From NCBI GenBank assembly GCA_024364735.1, contig JAGFNQ010009433.1, positions 27,570-91,569 of the forward strand: 64,000 bases of DNA. The letters are read 5' to 3'. Positions within the stretch are counted from its first letter, which is position 1; each line of letters starts with the position of its first letter. The position numbers and the translations under genes are program-made. Below the pieces are notes generated by a model that saw only the letters and a list, made by a program, of their open reading frames with translations, was not told the DNA's origin and made no database searches. This document shows positions 43,872 through 54,748 of the stretch, one piece after another. The stretch is from Boesenbergia rotunda (taxonomy: Eukaryota; Streptophyta; Magnoliopsida; Zingiberales; Zingiberaceae).

Positions 43872-45965
43872 TGTTGGAACTCGGATGGCTAGAGAGGGGG
43901 GTGAATGTAGCCAGCCACTCGAAATTACTCCCCTCTTTGAGCTTTTCTTTCTGCGATCAGATTAGAAGCGGAAACAAAACAGCAGAAAGAAATACAGAGA
44001 AGGAAGAACAAACCAAACAAACGCTAACACCGCGATGTACAAGGTTCGGGGATAACTTGCCCGTACTCCTTGGCGTGCCCGTGAGGTGGGCGATCCCTTG
44101 ATCGTCGGCAGATCAAGTCCCGGTGACCCGGATAAAACAGCGCCTCCTTCTCGATCGAGAAACCTCTCCACAAGCGTCTCAATAGGATACAAGGTAAGCT
44201 CACGAGACTAAGGAGGAACCTCTCACAAGACAGTAGCAAGAAAGCTCAAGAGAGAAGCTACATAAGGAGCACAACAACAACAGCGAAACCCACAGCCACA
44301 CTTGCTTGTTTTCCTGTTCGTTCTTGTTGCCTCCTCTACTTCTCATCTTCCTCTTAAGCTTCTGCTTCATCGCTAGACTCCATCAGCATCCCCTGAGCAC
44401 AGCCTGAACCCACTGACCTCTCTGAGCACTCAATCCACTGAAGTCCCTCTCCAGCTGAGCCTCCGTCAGTCGCCAGCCATGCCTCAGTTGCCATTGAAAC
44501 CTGAGAAGGAGAAACAAACAAACATGCTCCAAGGAAAGCCTCCCATTGACCCTCCTTGAGTGTTTGAATTATTTGTTATCACCTGCACACTCCAACAGAG
44601 GCTTAACAATGCATATCAAATGAAATCGGCAATGTATCAGAGAATCGACAGAGAAAACAGTCACGATCAGAGCTTCTGACAGCGTATTTGAATTAAAGTT
44701 CTGCTCCTGATTGGTCACCAGACCGATCAGGAAGGACCCTGATCGGTCACCAGACCGATCCAGCAGTCTTCTACACACTCCTGATTAGTCCCCAGACCAA
44801 TCCAGCATTCTGCTGCACACTCTAGATCGGTCCCCAGACCAATCAGGCTGCTCCCTGATCGGTCACCAGACCGATCAGGCTGCTTCCTGACCGATCAGGC
44901 TCCATCCTGATCGGTCACCACAGTGAGAAAACTTTAATCGTGGACATCAGATCCTAGGTCTTGGATCGGTCACCGGACCGTTCAAGAGCTGATCAGCGGG
45001 GGAACTCAACTCACTGTGTGCTCCCAGACCGATCAGGAGCTGTGCAGTGAGTGAAACACATACTCCCTGATCGGTCACCAGACCGATCAGTCATCGTTGG
45101 ATCGGTCACCAGACCGATCCACGAAGGAGCACTGTGTCAACTTCCCTGATCGGTCACCAGATCAATCCAGGCAAGCTCAAATGCACTCTAAGTCACGAGA
45201 ACCAGCCTCCATCCCTTCTCTGACTCGTGTCATGCCCAGCTTCATTCACTGGGATTTCAACCTAGCCCTCCAAGCTAGGACCTGGCTTCACTCACCAGGG
45301 TTTCGGTCACCCGGCTTCACTCACCGGGACTCGGCTTCACTCACTAGGATTTCAACCTAGCTTCACTCACTTGGATTTCAATCACCTGGCTTCACTCACC
45401 AGGACCCGGCTTCACTCGCCGGGATTTCCATCACCTGGCTTCACTCACCAGGACCCGGCTTCACTCACCGGGATTTCCATCACCTGGCTTCACTCACCAG
45501 GACCCAGCTTCACTCGCCGAGATTTCACTCACCTGGCTTCACTCACCAGGACCTGGCTTCACTCACCGGAATTTCCATCACCTGGCTTCACTCACCAGGA
45601 CCCGGCTTCACTCACCGGGATTTCAATCACCTGGCTTCACTCACCAAGACCCGGCTTCACTCACCGGGATTTTAACCTAGCTTCACTTACTAGGATTTCA
45701 CTCACCTGGCTTCACTCACCAGGACCCAGCTTCACTCACTGAGATTTCAACCTAGCTTCACTCACTAGGACCCGGCTTCACTCGCCGGGATTTCCATCAC
45801 CTAGCCCTCCAAGCTAGGACTTTTTCACATGCCTAACCCTCCAAGTTAGGACTTCGTGCCCAGTCCCCGACTAGGACTTAATCGTAATTCGTTCAACCAA
45901 ACTTAAATCAAAACTTAAATCGTTGTCAACACCAAAACAACAATTAGGGTCAGACTGCATCAACA
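43872..45965 (-). repeat. Family A 3' LTR
   Basis: 2094 bp. GATCGGTC hairpins at 44703-45170; TTCACTCAC hairpins at 45236-45822, more copies than in the other LTR, which explains most of the length difference. Confidence 0.92.
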
Positions 45966-45979
45966 ATCTCCCCCTTTTT

Positions 45980-47399
45980 GTTATTTGACAACCCGATTTA
46001 AGTTTAGGCATTAATGATCAATTGAAGACAGTTTAATTATTGTAAGGGAATCAAAATCCTCCCCCTACAATAACTCTAAACATAATCAACCATTTTCTCC
46101 CCCTTTGTCAAACATCGAAAAGGGTATGGTTATTAAGTTTAATCATACCTCCCCCTCAAACACGGGTCTCTCCCCAAACCCAAAATAATCAAAGGTAAAC
46201 TTTTGAATTGCATATAAGAACATATACAGAAATATATCATGGTCAAACATGTATATGTTTCATATGACAAGTAAGGAATGCAGTTGTATCGGACACATAA
46301 TCTTGATTGGTCTCCATGACCGATCAGGTTCGTTGATTATTTGATACAGAAATATTTCTTGTTAGTCTAGGGAACAATCAGATTTCAGAAAAATTTCTGA
46401 AACTCTGATACATTCCTGATCAGACTACATTAACACTTTGCATTCCAAAACAAGGTGTAGACTCCATTGATATTCGTCATTTCAGAAAAATTTCCGAAAC
46501 ACGACATTAAGAACAAGAGTCATGACTCAAACAACCCTTCCCTATGAATTTCAAAATTTTCAATATGGGTTGGGTTTTTGACTGAAAAATATTCCTCATC
46601 AAGGGGCAAGAGACATGATTCAACCAACCCGTGTAAATGAGTTTTTAGAATTGCAGCACGGGTTTATATCGAATCTCTATTACATTTGTTCCATGTATGA
46701 TTAGGCAAACCTCATTTTAACACTTGACGTTTCAAAAACATTTCTGAGAATCAAGGGTCTTAATGATTCCTACCCATATTTTAATACTTGAACAAATTTG
46801 TGCTCCCTTAGTACCAGGTTTGTACCAATGGGTGATCAAATATGTTTCAAATGTAATCGGATTGTATCATGTTTGTTTGTAGTATGATCATTAAACTGAT
46901 ATAATTCGATGCAAAGTGATCAGTCTGGAAAGTTTTTGGATCAAATTGGAACGATCTGGGAGTTCCTTGACCAGAGTTGATCTGATCGGTCACTGGACCA
47001 ATCAGAGTGATTCCTGATCGGTCTCCAGACCGATCAGGGTTAGTCCTGTTCGGTCGGTGAACCAATCAGGTCTGATACAGATGACAGTTCAGACATTCTG
47101 AAAGTTCAGAAACTCTGAAACACTTCTAAACCCTAATTCAAACAAATTTAATCCCTAACTTTGTCCATTCAAGAATCAAGATTTTCTAAAAACAAATTTG
47201 TATAAAAGCATAATCAGTATGTTCTAAGCACGATCATTAAGTTCCAAACATGTTTGATCCAACCAATTTGATAACCCATAGCTCTAAGTTTGTCTTAACC
47301 CAAAACCGAGTGAAACCATTCCTTTAAACAAAATTCATTTCTCAAATATTATACTAAGATCAGATTTCCAAAACATGACAAGGTTTCATAGCAAAAATA
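45980..47399 (-). other. Non-coding 3' interior of the family A element
   Basis: AT-rich, no coding signal. GATCGGTC-type inverted repeats recur at 46980-47075. The same non-coding interior continues at 54749-55650 after the nested element. Confidence 0.7.
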
Positions 47400-47537
47400 T
47401 GTTGGTGCAGTTTGCACTAACGGTCAAACTCGGGTTTTGATGTATGACAAAGTGGTTAAAGTTAGGGTTGTTGGTGTTTAACCTCTTTACTAAGTGTGCA
47501 GGGTTGAAAGACTTAGGACCAGACACCAGGCTGAAGT

Positions 47538-47650
47538 CCAGGATGGTTGAGTCCTGGCGGGAAGTCCAGTTAGGTCCGCGGGACCTGACAACTGGCTGAA
47601 GACCAAGTTGGTTGAGACTTGGCAGGAAGACCAGGGTGGTTGAGCCTTGG
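47538..47650 (+). repeat. Three hairpins with identical TGGTTGAG loop
   Basis: CCAGGA/TCCTGG (47538-47557), CCAAGT/ACTTGG (47603-47622) and CCAGGG/CCTTGG (47631-47650), each around TGGTTGAG. The first two stems are perfect and differ at matching positions; the third has one G-T pair. The 3' LTR carries the same three. Confidence 0.95.
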
Positions 47651-48283
47651 CAGGAAGTCCTGGTGGGTCAAGAGGTCAAGTAAAACTGCACAATGGGTAA
47701 GTGAAGTAAGTCACTGGAGGAGCGACCCAGTGAGGACGAGTCCAATCTTGGACTTTAGGCGCGGTCCAACTTAGACCCATTTAGGAGATCTAAGTTGAGT
47801 CCTGGTTAGATCCTGGTCTGGGAAACAGGATCTAATTAACTTAGAATTATATCTTATTTTAGTCCATATAAAATTGTGCTAGCCTTGTTTTGGACTAACC
47901 CTGGATGCAGGACCGAAGGACTGTGTATCTGCAGCTCAGAGAGCCTCAAAGGAGTGAGGCAGTAGCTGAGCTGGGCGCCCCGGATGTGTCGGGCGCCCCA
48001 GAGTCAACCCAAAGTCAGCAGAGAGGTAAACGCCCCGACAGCAGCGCAATTGGGGGCGCCCCGCGTGTCTCGGGCGCCCACTGTGCCACGCCACTGAAGG
48101 CGGCTGCAGCTCACCCTCGCGAAGCCTCGGTGATAAAGTTTGATCGGTCAATCGGGCGCCCCGTGCGCGTCGGGCGCCCTAGTCAAAAACAATCCCGAAG
48201 ATAACGAGATCAGCTTTGACTAGAGCATCGCCGGATCTGCAGCCACGTGGGGGGCGCCCCGAGCATGTCGGGCGCCCCCTGCC

Positions 48284-48293
48284 CTATATAAAG
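48284..48293 (+). promoter_or_regulatory. LTR TATA box
   Basis: CTATATAAAG, after the GGGCGCC block and before a leader-like sequence. Identical at 54259-54268. Confidence 0.75.
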
Positions 48294-48486
48294 AGGGCCT
48301 CGACCCTCTTCAAAGAACAACACTTCTTCCAACACCTCAAAGTTCTTCTACGCTCGCGCATTGCTCCGGAAACGCCTCACTTCGAGCCGACGACGTCCTG
48401 CTGCCCCGAAAGAGTCGACCTACTCCGGACGTCGGTAAAAGGAAGAACTTAACTTTTTAATACATATTGTTATTGCACTTAATTAC

Positions 48487-48557
48487 TTGAAAGTGTGGGG
48501 TTGTCACACTTTCAATTCATTTGTACTCGCCTACTCTATCGGGGTTGACCGATAGAG
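48487..48557 (+). other. Two perfect hairpins in predicted R/U5
   Basis: TTGAAAGTGTG pairs with CACACTTTCAA around GGGTTGT (48487-48515); CTCTATCGG pairs with CCGATAGAG around GGTTGA (48534-48557). Both lie about 200-270 bases after the TATA box and so in the RNA leader. Confidence 0.9.
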
Positions 48558-48770
48558 AGTTTTAGTGGATTGCCCAACGGAAAGGTCCGAGGGACCTGGG
48601 CCTTCGAGTAGGAGTCGCCGAAGGCTCCGAACGAAGTAAAAATCGTTCGTGTTTGTGTGTTCGTTTTTCGTCTCTTTCATTTCCGCTGTGCACGCTTTTT
48701 AAAGCACTCTGATTTAAATTTAAAAAGTCACGTGATTCACCCCCCCTCTCACGTGCATCGATCCTACAAG

Positions 48771-48782
48771 TGGTATCAGAGC
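48771..48782 (+). other. Primer-binding site
   Basis: TGGTATCAGAGC, two bases after the 5' LTR; initiator tRNA-Met type. Confidence 0.95.
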
Positions 48783-49061
48783 CTGGTACGCTCTCTATCG
48801 GTGCAACTACCGTAAGAGCCGGGGGAAATCCAGTTTTTATCGTTGTCTGTGATTTTTTTTTTTTTGCTCACAGTCTAAATCTGATATTATTATCAATATT
48901 TATATATTAGTTTTTTTTATCGATCGATTTTACACGAATTTGGTGCAACACCATTCGAGTTGGTCATTTTATTTTTATATATTTATATCTGCCGGCACTA
49001 CTAATCCAAGACCTAGTCTTGGGACTTTGTTTGGTCTATTTTTTGTGTGCAAGATTTCTAA

Positions 49062-50087
49062 ATGGCGCAAAATAAGATGCAAGGGCGAAATGTCAACGAG
49101 CCCCCACACTACTATCCAGAAGATTTCGACTATTGGAGGCGATCAATGGAGATCTTCTTGGGCAGTCAAGACTTCGACTACGTGTTAGCCCTGAGATACC
49201 AATCTCAAAATGATGAACTGAACAAGCAGGTAAATAAATTAATTTGTGCAGTTTTGCCTAACAAAATTTCCTGCAGACTGGAAAAGTATAACAACGCATA
49301 TGACCTATGGACTCGGCTGAATGAATTGCACGAGAATTTGAAGGAGCTGGATGAGCCTAAGCTTAAAGCTGAAGATGAGTCTACTAAATCAATCGCAGAA
49401 CCAAATTTAAAGATGGAAGATCAAGTCCAATTTGCAACTAAGGTCGAGCCTGAACCAACGGTAAAGCCTACTAAATTAGGGGATGCGATTGAGGTAAATT
49501 ACAAGAATACCCCTAGTATTATTAATACAAATGTCTTGCATGATTCTGAGCAAATCTCTGAAATATCTGACTGTGTAGAAGGTTCTTGTAATAAATTAGA
49601 TATCTCTATAAATCCTCCCGAAATGCATATTTTGTTAAAAACTTCCTGCAATACTTTAGACTTTTCAGACCAGAACAAACTCAACTCTGACTTGGTTAAA
49701 CAAAACATTGACCAAGTTAATTCAGATTGTGAAAATCTAACCCTCGATAAAATCAATGTTTATCTCAATAAAGTTTTTAACTCAGTTAATAGTTCAATTG
49801 TAATCAAAAATTCAAAAACCATTAAACTTGAAAATAAACCCAAGTTAATTAACAATTCTTCAAAACTGAAAATTACAAACTTGGGTAATTCGAAATTAAA
49901 ACCCAACAATAATTTAAGCATTACAAAAATTCCTAATAAAGACAAATTAAAAAATTTAACTAATTCAAAATTCAAAGAAAATTTAAGAGTCCACTTTAAC
50001 AACCCAAAGCACTCAACCTATAATCCAAGGGGAGGCACCAAACTAGTTGGCACCTCAAAGTCAGCCTTTGCCCAGGTGGGCACTTAG
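49062..50087 (+). CDS. Gag-like protein of the young element (341 aa)
   Basis: A single intact ORF, the only coding sequence of the element. The N-terminal ~110 residues have the pattern of copia gag (PEDFDYWRRSMEIFLGS, CRLEKYNNAYDLWTRLNELHE), though shorter than usual. The rest is low in complexity: acidic with repeated PKLKAEDES and PNLKMEDQ-like segments, then a basic, Asn/Lys/Ser-rich tail (KLKITNLGNSKLKPNN). No zinc knuckle and no protease motif is visible. It begins about 280 bases after the primer site. A role as a packaging protein for its own RNA is inferred from family resemblance and position; a diverged gag with lost domains is the alternative to a specialised one. Confidence 0.85.
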   Translation: MAQNKMQGRNVNEPPHYYPEDFDYWRRSMEIFLGSQDFDYVLALRYQSQNDELNKQVNKLICAVLPNKISCRLEKYNNAYDLWTRLNELHENLKELDEPKLKAEDESTKSIAEPNLKMEDQVQFATKVEPEPTVKPTKLGDAIEVNYKNTPSIINTNVLHDSEQISEISDCVEGSCNKLDISINPPEMHILLKTSCNTLDFSDQNKLNSDLVKQNIDQVNSDCENLTLDKINVYLNKVFNSVNSSIVIKNSKTIKLENKPKLINNSSKLKITNLGNSKLKPNNNLSITKIPNKDKLKNLTNSKFKENLRVHFNNPKHSTYNPRGGTKLVGTSKSAFAQVGT

Positions 50088-50569
50088 GACTAGTCTTAAA
50101 AGTTAATCTGACTCTTGACCTACTTAGTATTAGGGTGGGTCGAGATAACGGTACGCTAGACAGACTCTCGGGGAGAACTAGCCGAAACTATCTCGACACA
50201 TCCTAGACTAGTTAGACCAGGGTGTCTCAACAAGTAGGGTTAAAGTACAACTTCCTTAAGCAGCTTTGTCTAGAAAGAGGTTGTTGCTCCAATAAGGTTT
50301 CGGCCAAAGAAGGCCCCTGTGCCTCGCCTCCCGCCTGGAAGCTAATTATCGAAGTATACGTTTAAACTACTTTTTGTCAAACCCGAATCTAACAAAAGGT
50401 CAGATTAACTTCTTTTATGAATCAAACTCAAACTCATCTCACACAAATCATAGGATCCCTTTGTTTGATAACTTAGATCAAGTGAGATGAATAAGGATAA
50501 TAAGTTCAAATCATTGATTGATAATTTAAAACTCAAACTTGAATTTAAAATCTTACCTTTTAAATCCAA
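50088..50569 (+). other. Non-coding interior after the gag-like ORF
   Basis: No coding signal; contains ordinary copia-like spacer text (GGGTGGGTCGAGATAACGG) and leads into the AAAATT repeat tract. Confidence 0.6.
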
Positions 50570-51960
50570 AATTCAAATTAACGAATTCAAAATTCAAAAT
50601 TCAAATTAACAAAATTAAATTTCAAAATTCAAATTAATTCAAATTTAAAATTAAAATTCAAATTAAAATTAAAATTAAAATTAAAATTAAAATTAAAATT
50701 AAAATTAAAATTAAAATTAAAATTAAAATTAAAATTCAAATTCAAATTAAAATTAAAATTAAAATTAAAATTAAAATTTAAATTCCAAATTAAAATTAAA
50801 ATTAAAATTAAAATTAAAATTAAAATTAAAATTAAAATTAAAATTAAAATTAAAATTAAAATTTTAATCGTATTTATAAATTTGAATCTTATTTAAATGT
50901 TAAAATTAAACTTTAAAATTCTTAATTAAATCATATTTTAATTTAATCTAAATCTTAATTTTTCACCTAATTAAATCCTTAATTAAAAATTCATCAAATT
51001 AAATTTCAACATAAATTAAAAATTAACCTTAATTAAATTCTACTTTAACTTTAACTAAAATTTGCATAATCAAACTTTACTTAAATTAACTTTAAATAAA
51101 TTAAAATTTAACGTTAATTAAATTTTATATAATTAAAAATCTAACTCTTTACATAATCAAATTTTAATCCTTAATTAATTAAACTTTAATCCTTAATCAA
51201 CTTTAATCCTTAATTAATTAGAATTTCAATCTTTATTCAGACTCCAATGAATTAACCTTGAATCTTTAATTAAATCTTAACTAACTTTAATTTATTTAAA
51301 ATTCGACCAAATTAAATTTTAACCCCTAAAATTTTACCTAATTGAACTTCAACCCTTTATTAAAACTTCATTTAAGTACCTCTAACTTTAATCCCCAAAT
51401 AACTAAAGCTTGTAATTAAAATTTTACCTTAATTGAAATTCTTAATAATTTTAACCTTAATCTTAATTAAAATTCTTAATTAATTAAACCTTAACCTTAA
51501 GTTTAATTAAAAATCTTAATTATTTAAACTTTAATCTTAATCTTAATTAAAATCAAACTTTAACTCTTAATTAAATCTTAATTTAATTTTACCAAAATTG
51601 AATCCTAATTAAAATTAAACTTTAATTCTTAATCCTAATTAAAATTAAACTTTAATTCTTAATTGTAATTAAAATTAAACTTTAAATATTACTTCAATTA
51701 AAATCATAATTAAATTTTAAAACTTTAACTTAATTTTTAATGTTTAATTAAAATTTATCAACCCAACCAACCTTAACCAACTTAACTAAAAACTTTAATT
51801 AAACCAAACTTAAATATAATTAACCTAATTAAACTTTAATTAAACCAAACTTAAATCTAATGAATACAAACCTAATTAAACCAAACCTAAAAGCAAACCC
51901 ACACTAAAGGCTTAATTAAGCCTACACCTAATCCTTAATTAAACCAACTTAACAAAAAAA
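50570..51960. repeat. AAAATT hexamer expansion and degenerate derivative
   Basis: From 50640 to 50865 the sequence is almost pure (TTAAAA)n with a few breaks. From 50870 to 51960 it is built of degenerate AATTAAA, CTTAATT and TTTAATC words, as if the same expansion had aged. It occupies the place where protease and polymerase genes would be expected. Confidence 0.9.
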
Positions 51961-53360
51961 AAAAAAAACTCTTTTGTTTCCTTTTCTCTTTCTGCTTGTT
52001 CTTTTACGAACTTACCCCTAAGGACTTATGGAGAATATCGAGTTGAGGGGGAGGGAAAATATTTCTATACAAATTCCTTATAACATATTTGAAAATCACT
52101 GTTTTAAAAATACTTTTTGCTTTAAAGTCTTTTTTTCTTTCAATTATATTCTTTTCAAAACTTATTTTCAATTTTTTTTGCTTTCAAAGATATTCTTATT
52201 ATCATTTAAAAATAATAATAACTTTATTACTATATTGAATTTTGTTTCAAAATATTAAACAATCCTCTTGAAAATCTCTCTTCAAATACTTTTAAACTAT
52301 TTTATTAAAATATGTGATTAAAAATAAAAATGCCCTATATCTAAACCTATTTTAAGAGATGTCATACATGTCTTATTTTTACTGTTTTGTTTGAAAAATA
52401 TTAGGATTATGCTTATAAATAGTTCCTTGCAATTCCTATTTAGCATTGAAAAATCCGTATTTTTGGGTCTTGCAAATCTCCTTTTTCAAATTTTACTAAT
52501 TTTCTTTGATAAACTATTTTCAAATTAACTTTAAAATAAAAACACTTATGTTTTTGAAAATCCACTATTAGCTTGTTCTTATACTAGAAAGTATCAAAAT
52601 ATTTTGATTGATTTACTTCCAAAAATGATTCTTTTGAAATATTTTTATTTGTAGTTTGGATATCCCTAGGACATAATAGAATGTTTACCTTGAAATTGAC
52701 AAGGAATTCTAAGGGCTTGTCAAGTTAAGGGGGAGTTCAAACTAACTTGGAAAATTAATTTTAAGAATAGTTTGATTAAGTCTACTTTTAAAGTATAACT
52801 ATTTTCAAAAGAATCTAAGGCATATTCTTGAAAAATTAGTTTTAAAAATTGAATAATGGTCTTGAAACTTTTAAAAGCTTATTCTTAGAATATCTTCCTT
52901 CTTCTAAGTTAAAGCTCAGTAGCAAAGTTTCTTTTGGCTTTGAAAAATATGTATTATTTGGGAAATTTTTATATATTTTCTTTTAAAAAGATTGTCAAGC
53001 TTAACTTTGAAAATATTTCTAAGTCATTTGAAAAATAATGTTGTTGAAAACTATTTGTTAGTTTTGAAAGCTAAGTTAATTGATTTAGGGGGAGTTCCTT
53101 TTTTCACTTAGGCTATTTATCTTACTTAATCTATTTTGCCTAAGTCTAGTTTTCCCTATCACTTAGCTTTGGATCCTACTCTCCATAACTTAATATACGT
53201 ATGTTTTTTTGATGAATGACAAAGGGGGAGAATAGGGTTAAAGCTTAGAAAATTCTATTTGCTACTTAATTTTGCACCATGTACTTTCATGCTTATTTTT
53301 TATTTACTTGCATGTATCTGCTAGTTTTTCTCTAACTTTAACCTAGGTTGTCATTACATC
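51961..53360 (+). other. AT-rich 3' interior of the young element
   Basis: No gene. A second polypurine-like tract, GACAAAGGGGGAGAA, occurs at 53219-53233, about 140 bases before the functional one. Confidence 0.7.
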
Positions 53361-53374
53361 AAAAAGGGGGAGAT
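53361..53374 (+). other. Polypurine tract
   Basis: AAAAAGGGGGAGAT directly before the 3' LTR; the same tract marks the family A element at 45966-45979 on the minus strand. Confidence 0.9.
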
Positions 53375-54743
53375 TGTTGGTGCAGTTTGCACTAACGGTC
53401 AAACTCGGGTTTTGATGTATGACAAAGTGGTTAAAGTTAGGGTTGTTGGTGTTTAACCTCTTTACTAAGTGTGCAGGGTTGAAAGACTTAGGACCAGACA
53501 CCAGGCTGAAGTCCAGGATGGTTGAGTCCTGGCGGGAAGTCCAGTTAGGTCCGCGGGACCTGACAACTGGCTGAAGACCAAGTTGGTTGAGACTTGGCAG
53601 GAAGACCAGGGTGGTTGAGCCTTGGCAGGAAGTCCTGGTGGGTCAAGAGGTCAAGTAAAACTGCACAATGGGTAAGTGAGGTAAGTCACTGGAGGAGCGA
53701 CCCAGTGAGGACGAGTCCAATCTTGGACTTTAGGCGCGGTCCAACTTAGACCCATTTAGGAGATCTAAGTTGAGTCCTGGTTAGATCCTGGTCTGAGAAA
53801 CAGGATCTAATTAACTTAGAATTATATCTTATTTTAGTCCATATAAAATTGTGCTAGCCTTGTTTTGGACTAACCCTGGATGCAGGACCGAAGGACTGTG
53901 TATCTGCAGCTCAGAGAGCCTCAAAGGAGTGAGGCAGTAGCTGAGCTGGGCGCCCCGGATGTGTCGGGCGCCCCAGAGTCAACCCAAAGTCAGCAGAGAG
54001 GTAAACGCCCCGACAGCAGCGCAATTGGGGGTGCCCCGCGTGTCTCGGGCGCCCACTGTGCCACGCCACTGAAGGCGGCTACAGCTCACCCTCGCGAAGC
54101 CTCGGTGATAAAGTTTGATCGGTCAATCGGGCGCCCCGTGCGCGTCGGGCGCCCCAGTCAAAAACAATCCCGAAGATAACGAGATCAGCTTTGACTAGAG
54201 CATCGCCGGATCTGCAGCCACGTGGGGGGCGCCCCGAGCATGTCGGGCGCCCCCTGCCCTATATAAAGAGGGCCTCGACCCTCTTCAAAGAACAACACTT
54301 CTTCCAACACCTCAAAGTTCTTCTACGCTCGCGCATTGCTCCGGAAACGCCTCACTTCGAGCCGACGACGTCCTGCTGCCCCGAAAGAGTCGACCTACTC
54401 CGGACGTCGGTAAAAGGAAGAACTTAACTTTTTAATACATATTGTTATTGCACTTAATTACTTGAAAGTGTGGGGTTGTCACACTTTCAATTCATTTGTA
54501 CTCGCCTACTCTATCGGGGTTGACCGATAGAGAGTTTTAGTGGATTGCCCAACGGAAAGGTCCGAGGGACCTGGGCCTTCGAGTAGGAGTCGCCGAAGGC
54601 TCCGAACGAAGTAAAAATCGTTCGTGTTTGTGTGTTTGTTTTTCGTCTCTTTCATTTCCGCTGTGCACGCTTTTTGAAGCACTCTGATTTAAATTTAAAA
54701 AGTCACGTGATTCACCCCCCCTCTCACGTGCATCGATCCTACA
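53375..54743 (+). repeat. 3' LTR of the young element
   Basis: 1369 bp, seven transitions from the 5' copy. Same TATA box, hairpins and GGGCGCC words. Confidence 0.95.
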
Positions 54744-54748
54744 AAATA

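Larger units (their letters stand above)
47400..48768 (+). repeat. 5' LTR of the young element
   Basis: TGTTGGTGCAG to ATCCTACA. U3 has three TGGTTGAG-loop hairpins (47538-47650) and GGGCGCC words (47972-48278). TATA at 48284-48293. Downstream, two perfect hairpins at 48487-48515 and 48534-48557. Confidence 0.95.
47400..54743 (+). mobile_element. Young gag-only copia element
   Basis: LTRs at 47400-48768 and 53375-54743 are both 1369 bp and differ at 7 positions by my count, all transitions with no indels. The target duplication AAATA (47395-47399 and 54744-54748) is perfect. The primer site TGGTATCAGAGC (48771-48782) and polypurine tract AAAAAGGGGGAGAT (53361-53374) are in place. The 4.6-kb interior encodes one intact 341-codon ORF and then long AT-rich non-coding DNA; no pol domains. 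It is inserted in the interior of the family A element. LTR near-identity and the open ORF suggest recent mobility with enzymes supplied in trans. Confidence 0.95.

Noticed and set aside
45097..45742. Repetitive frames rich in SPGFTHQDPAS
   Set aside because: They arise from the TTCACTCAC hairpin array on its non-sense strand.
47905..48204. 99-codon frame present in both LTRs of the young element (also 53880-54179)
   Set aside because: Both copies are the same LTR; the frame runs through GGGCGCC repeats and has no domain. Openness is explained by GC content.
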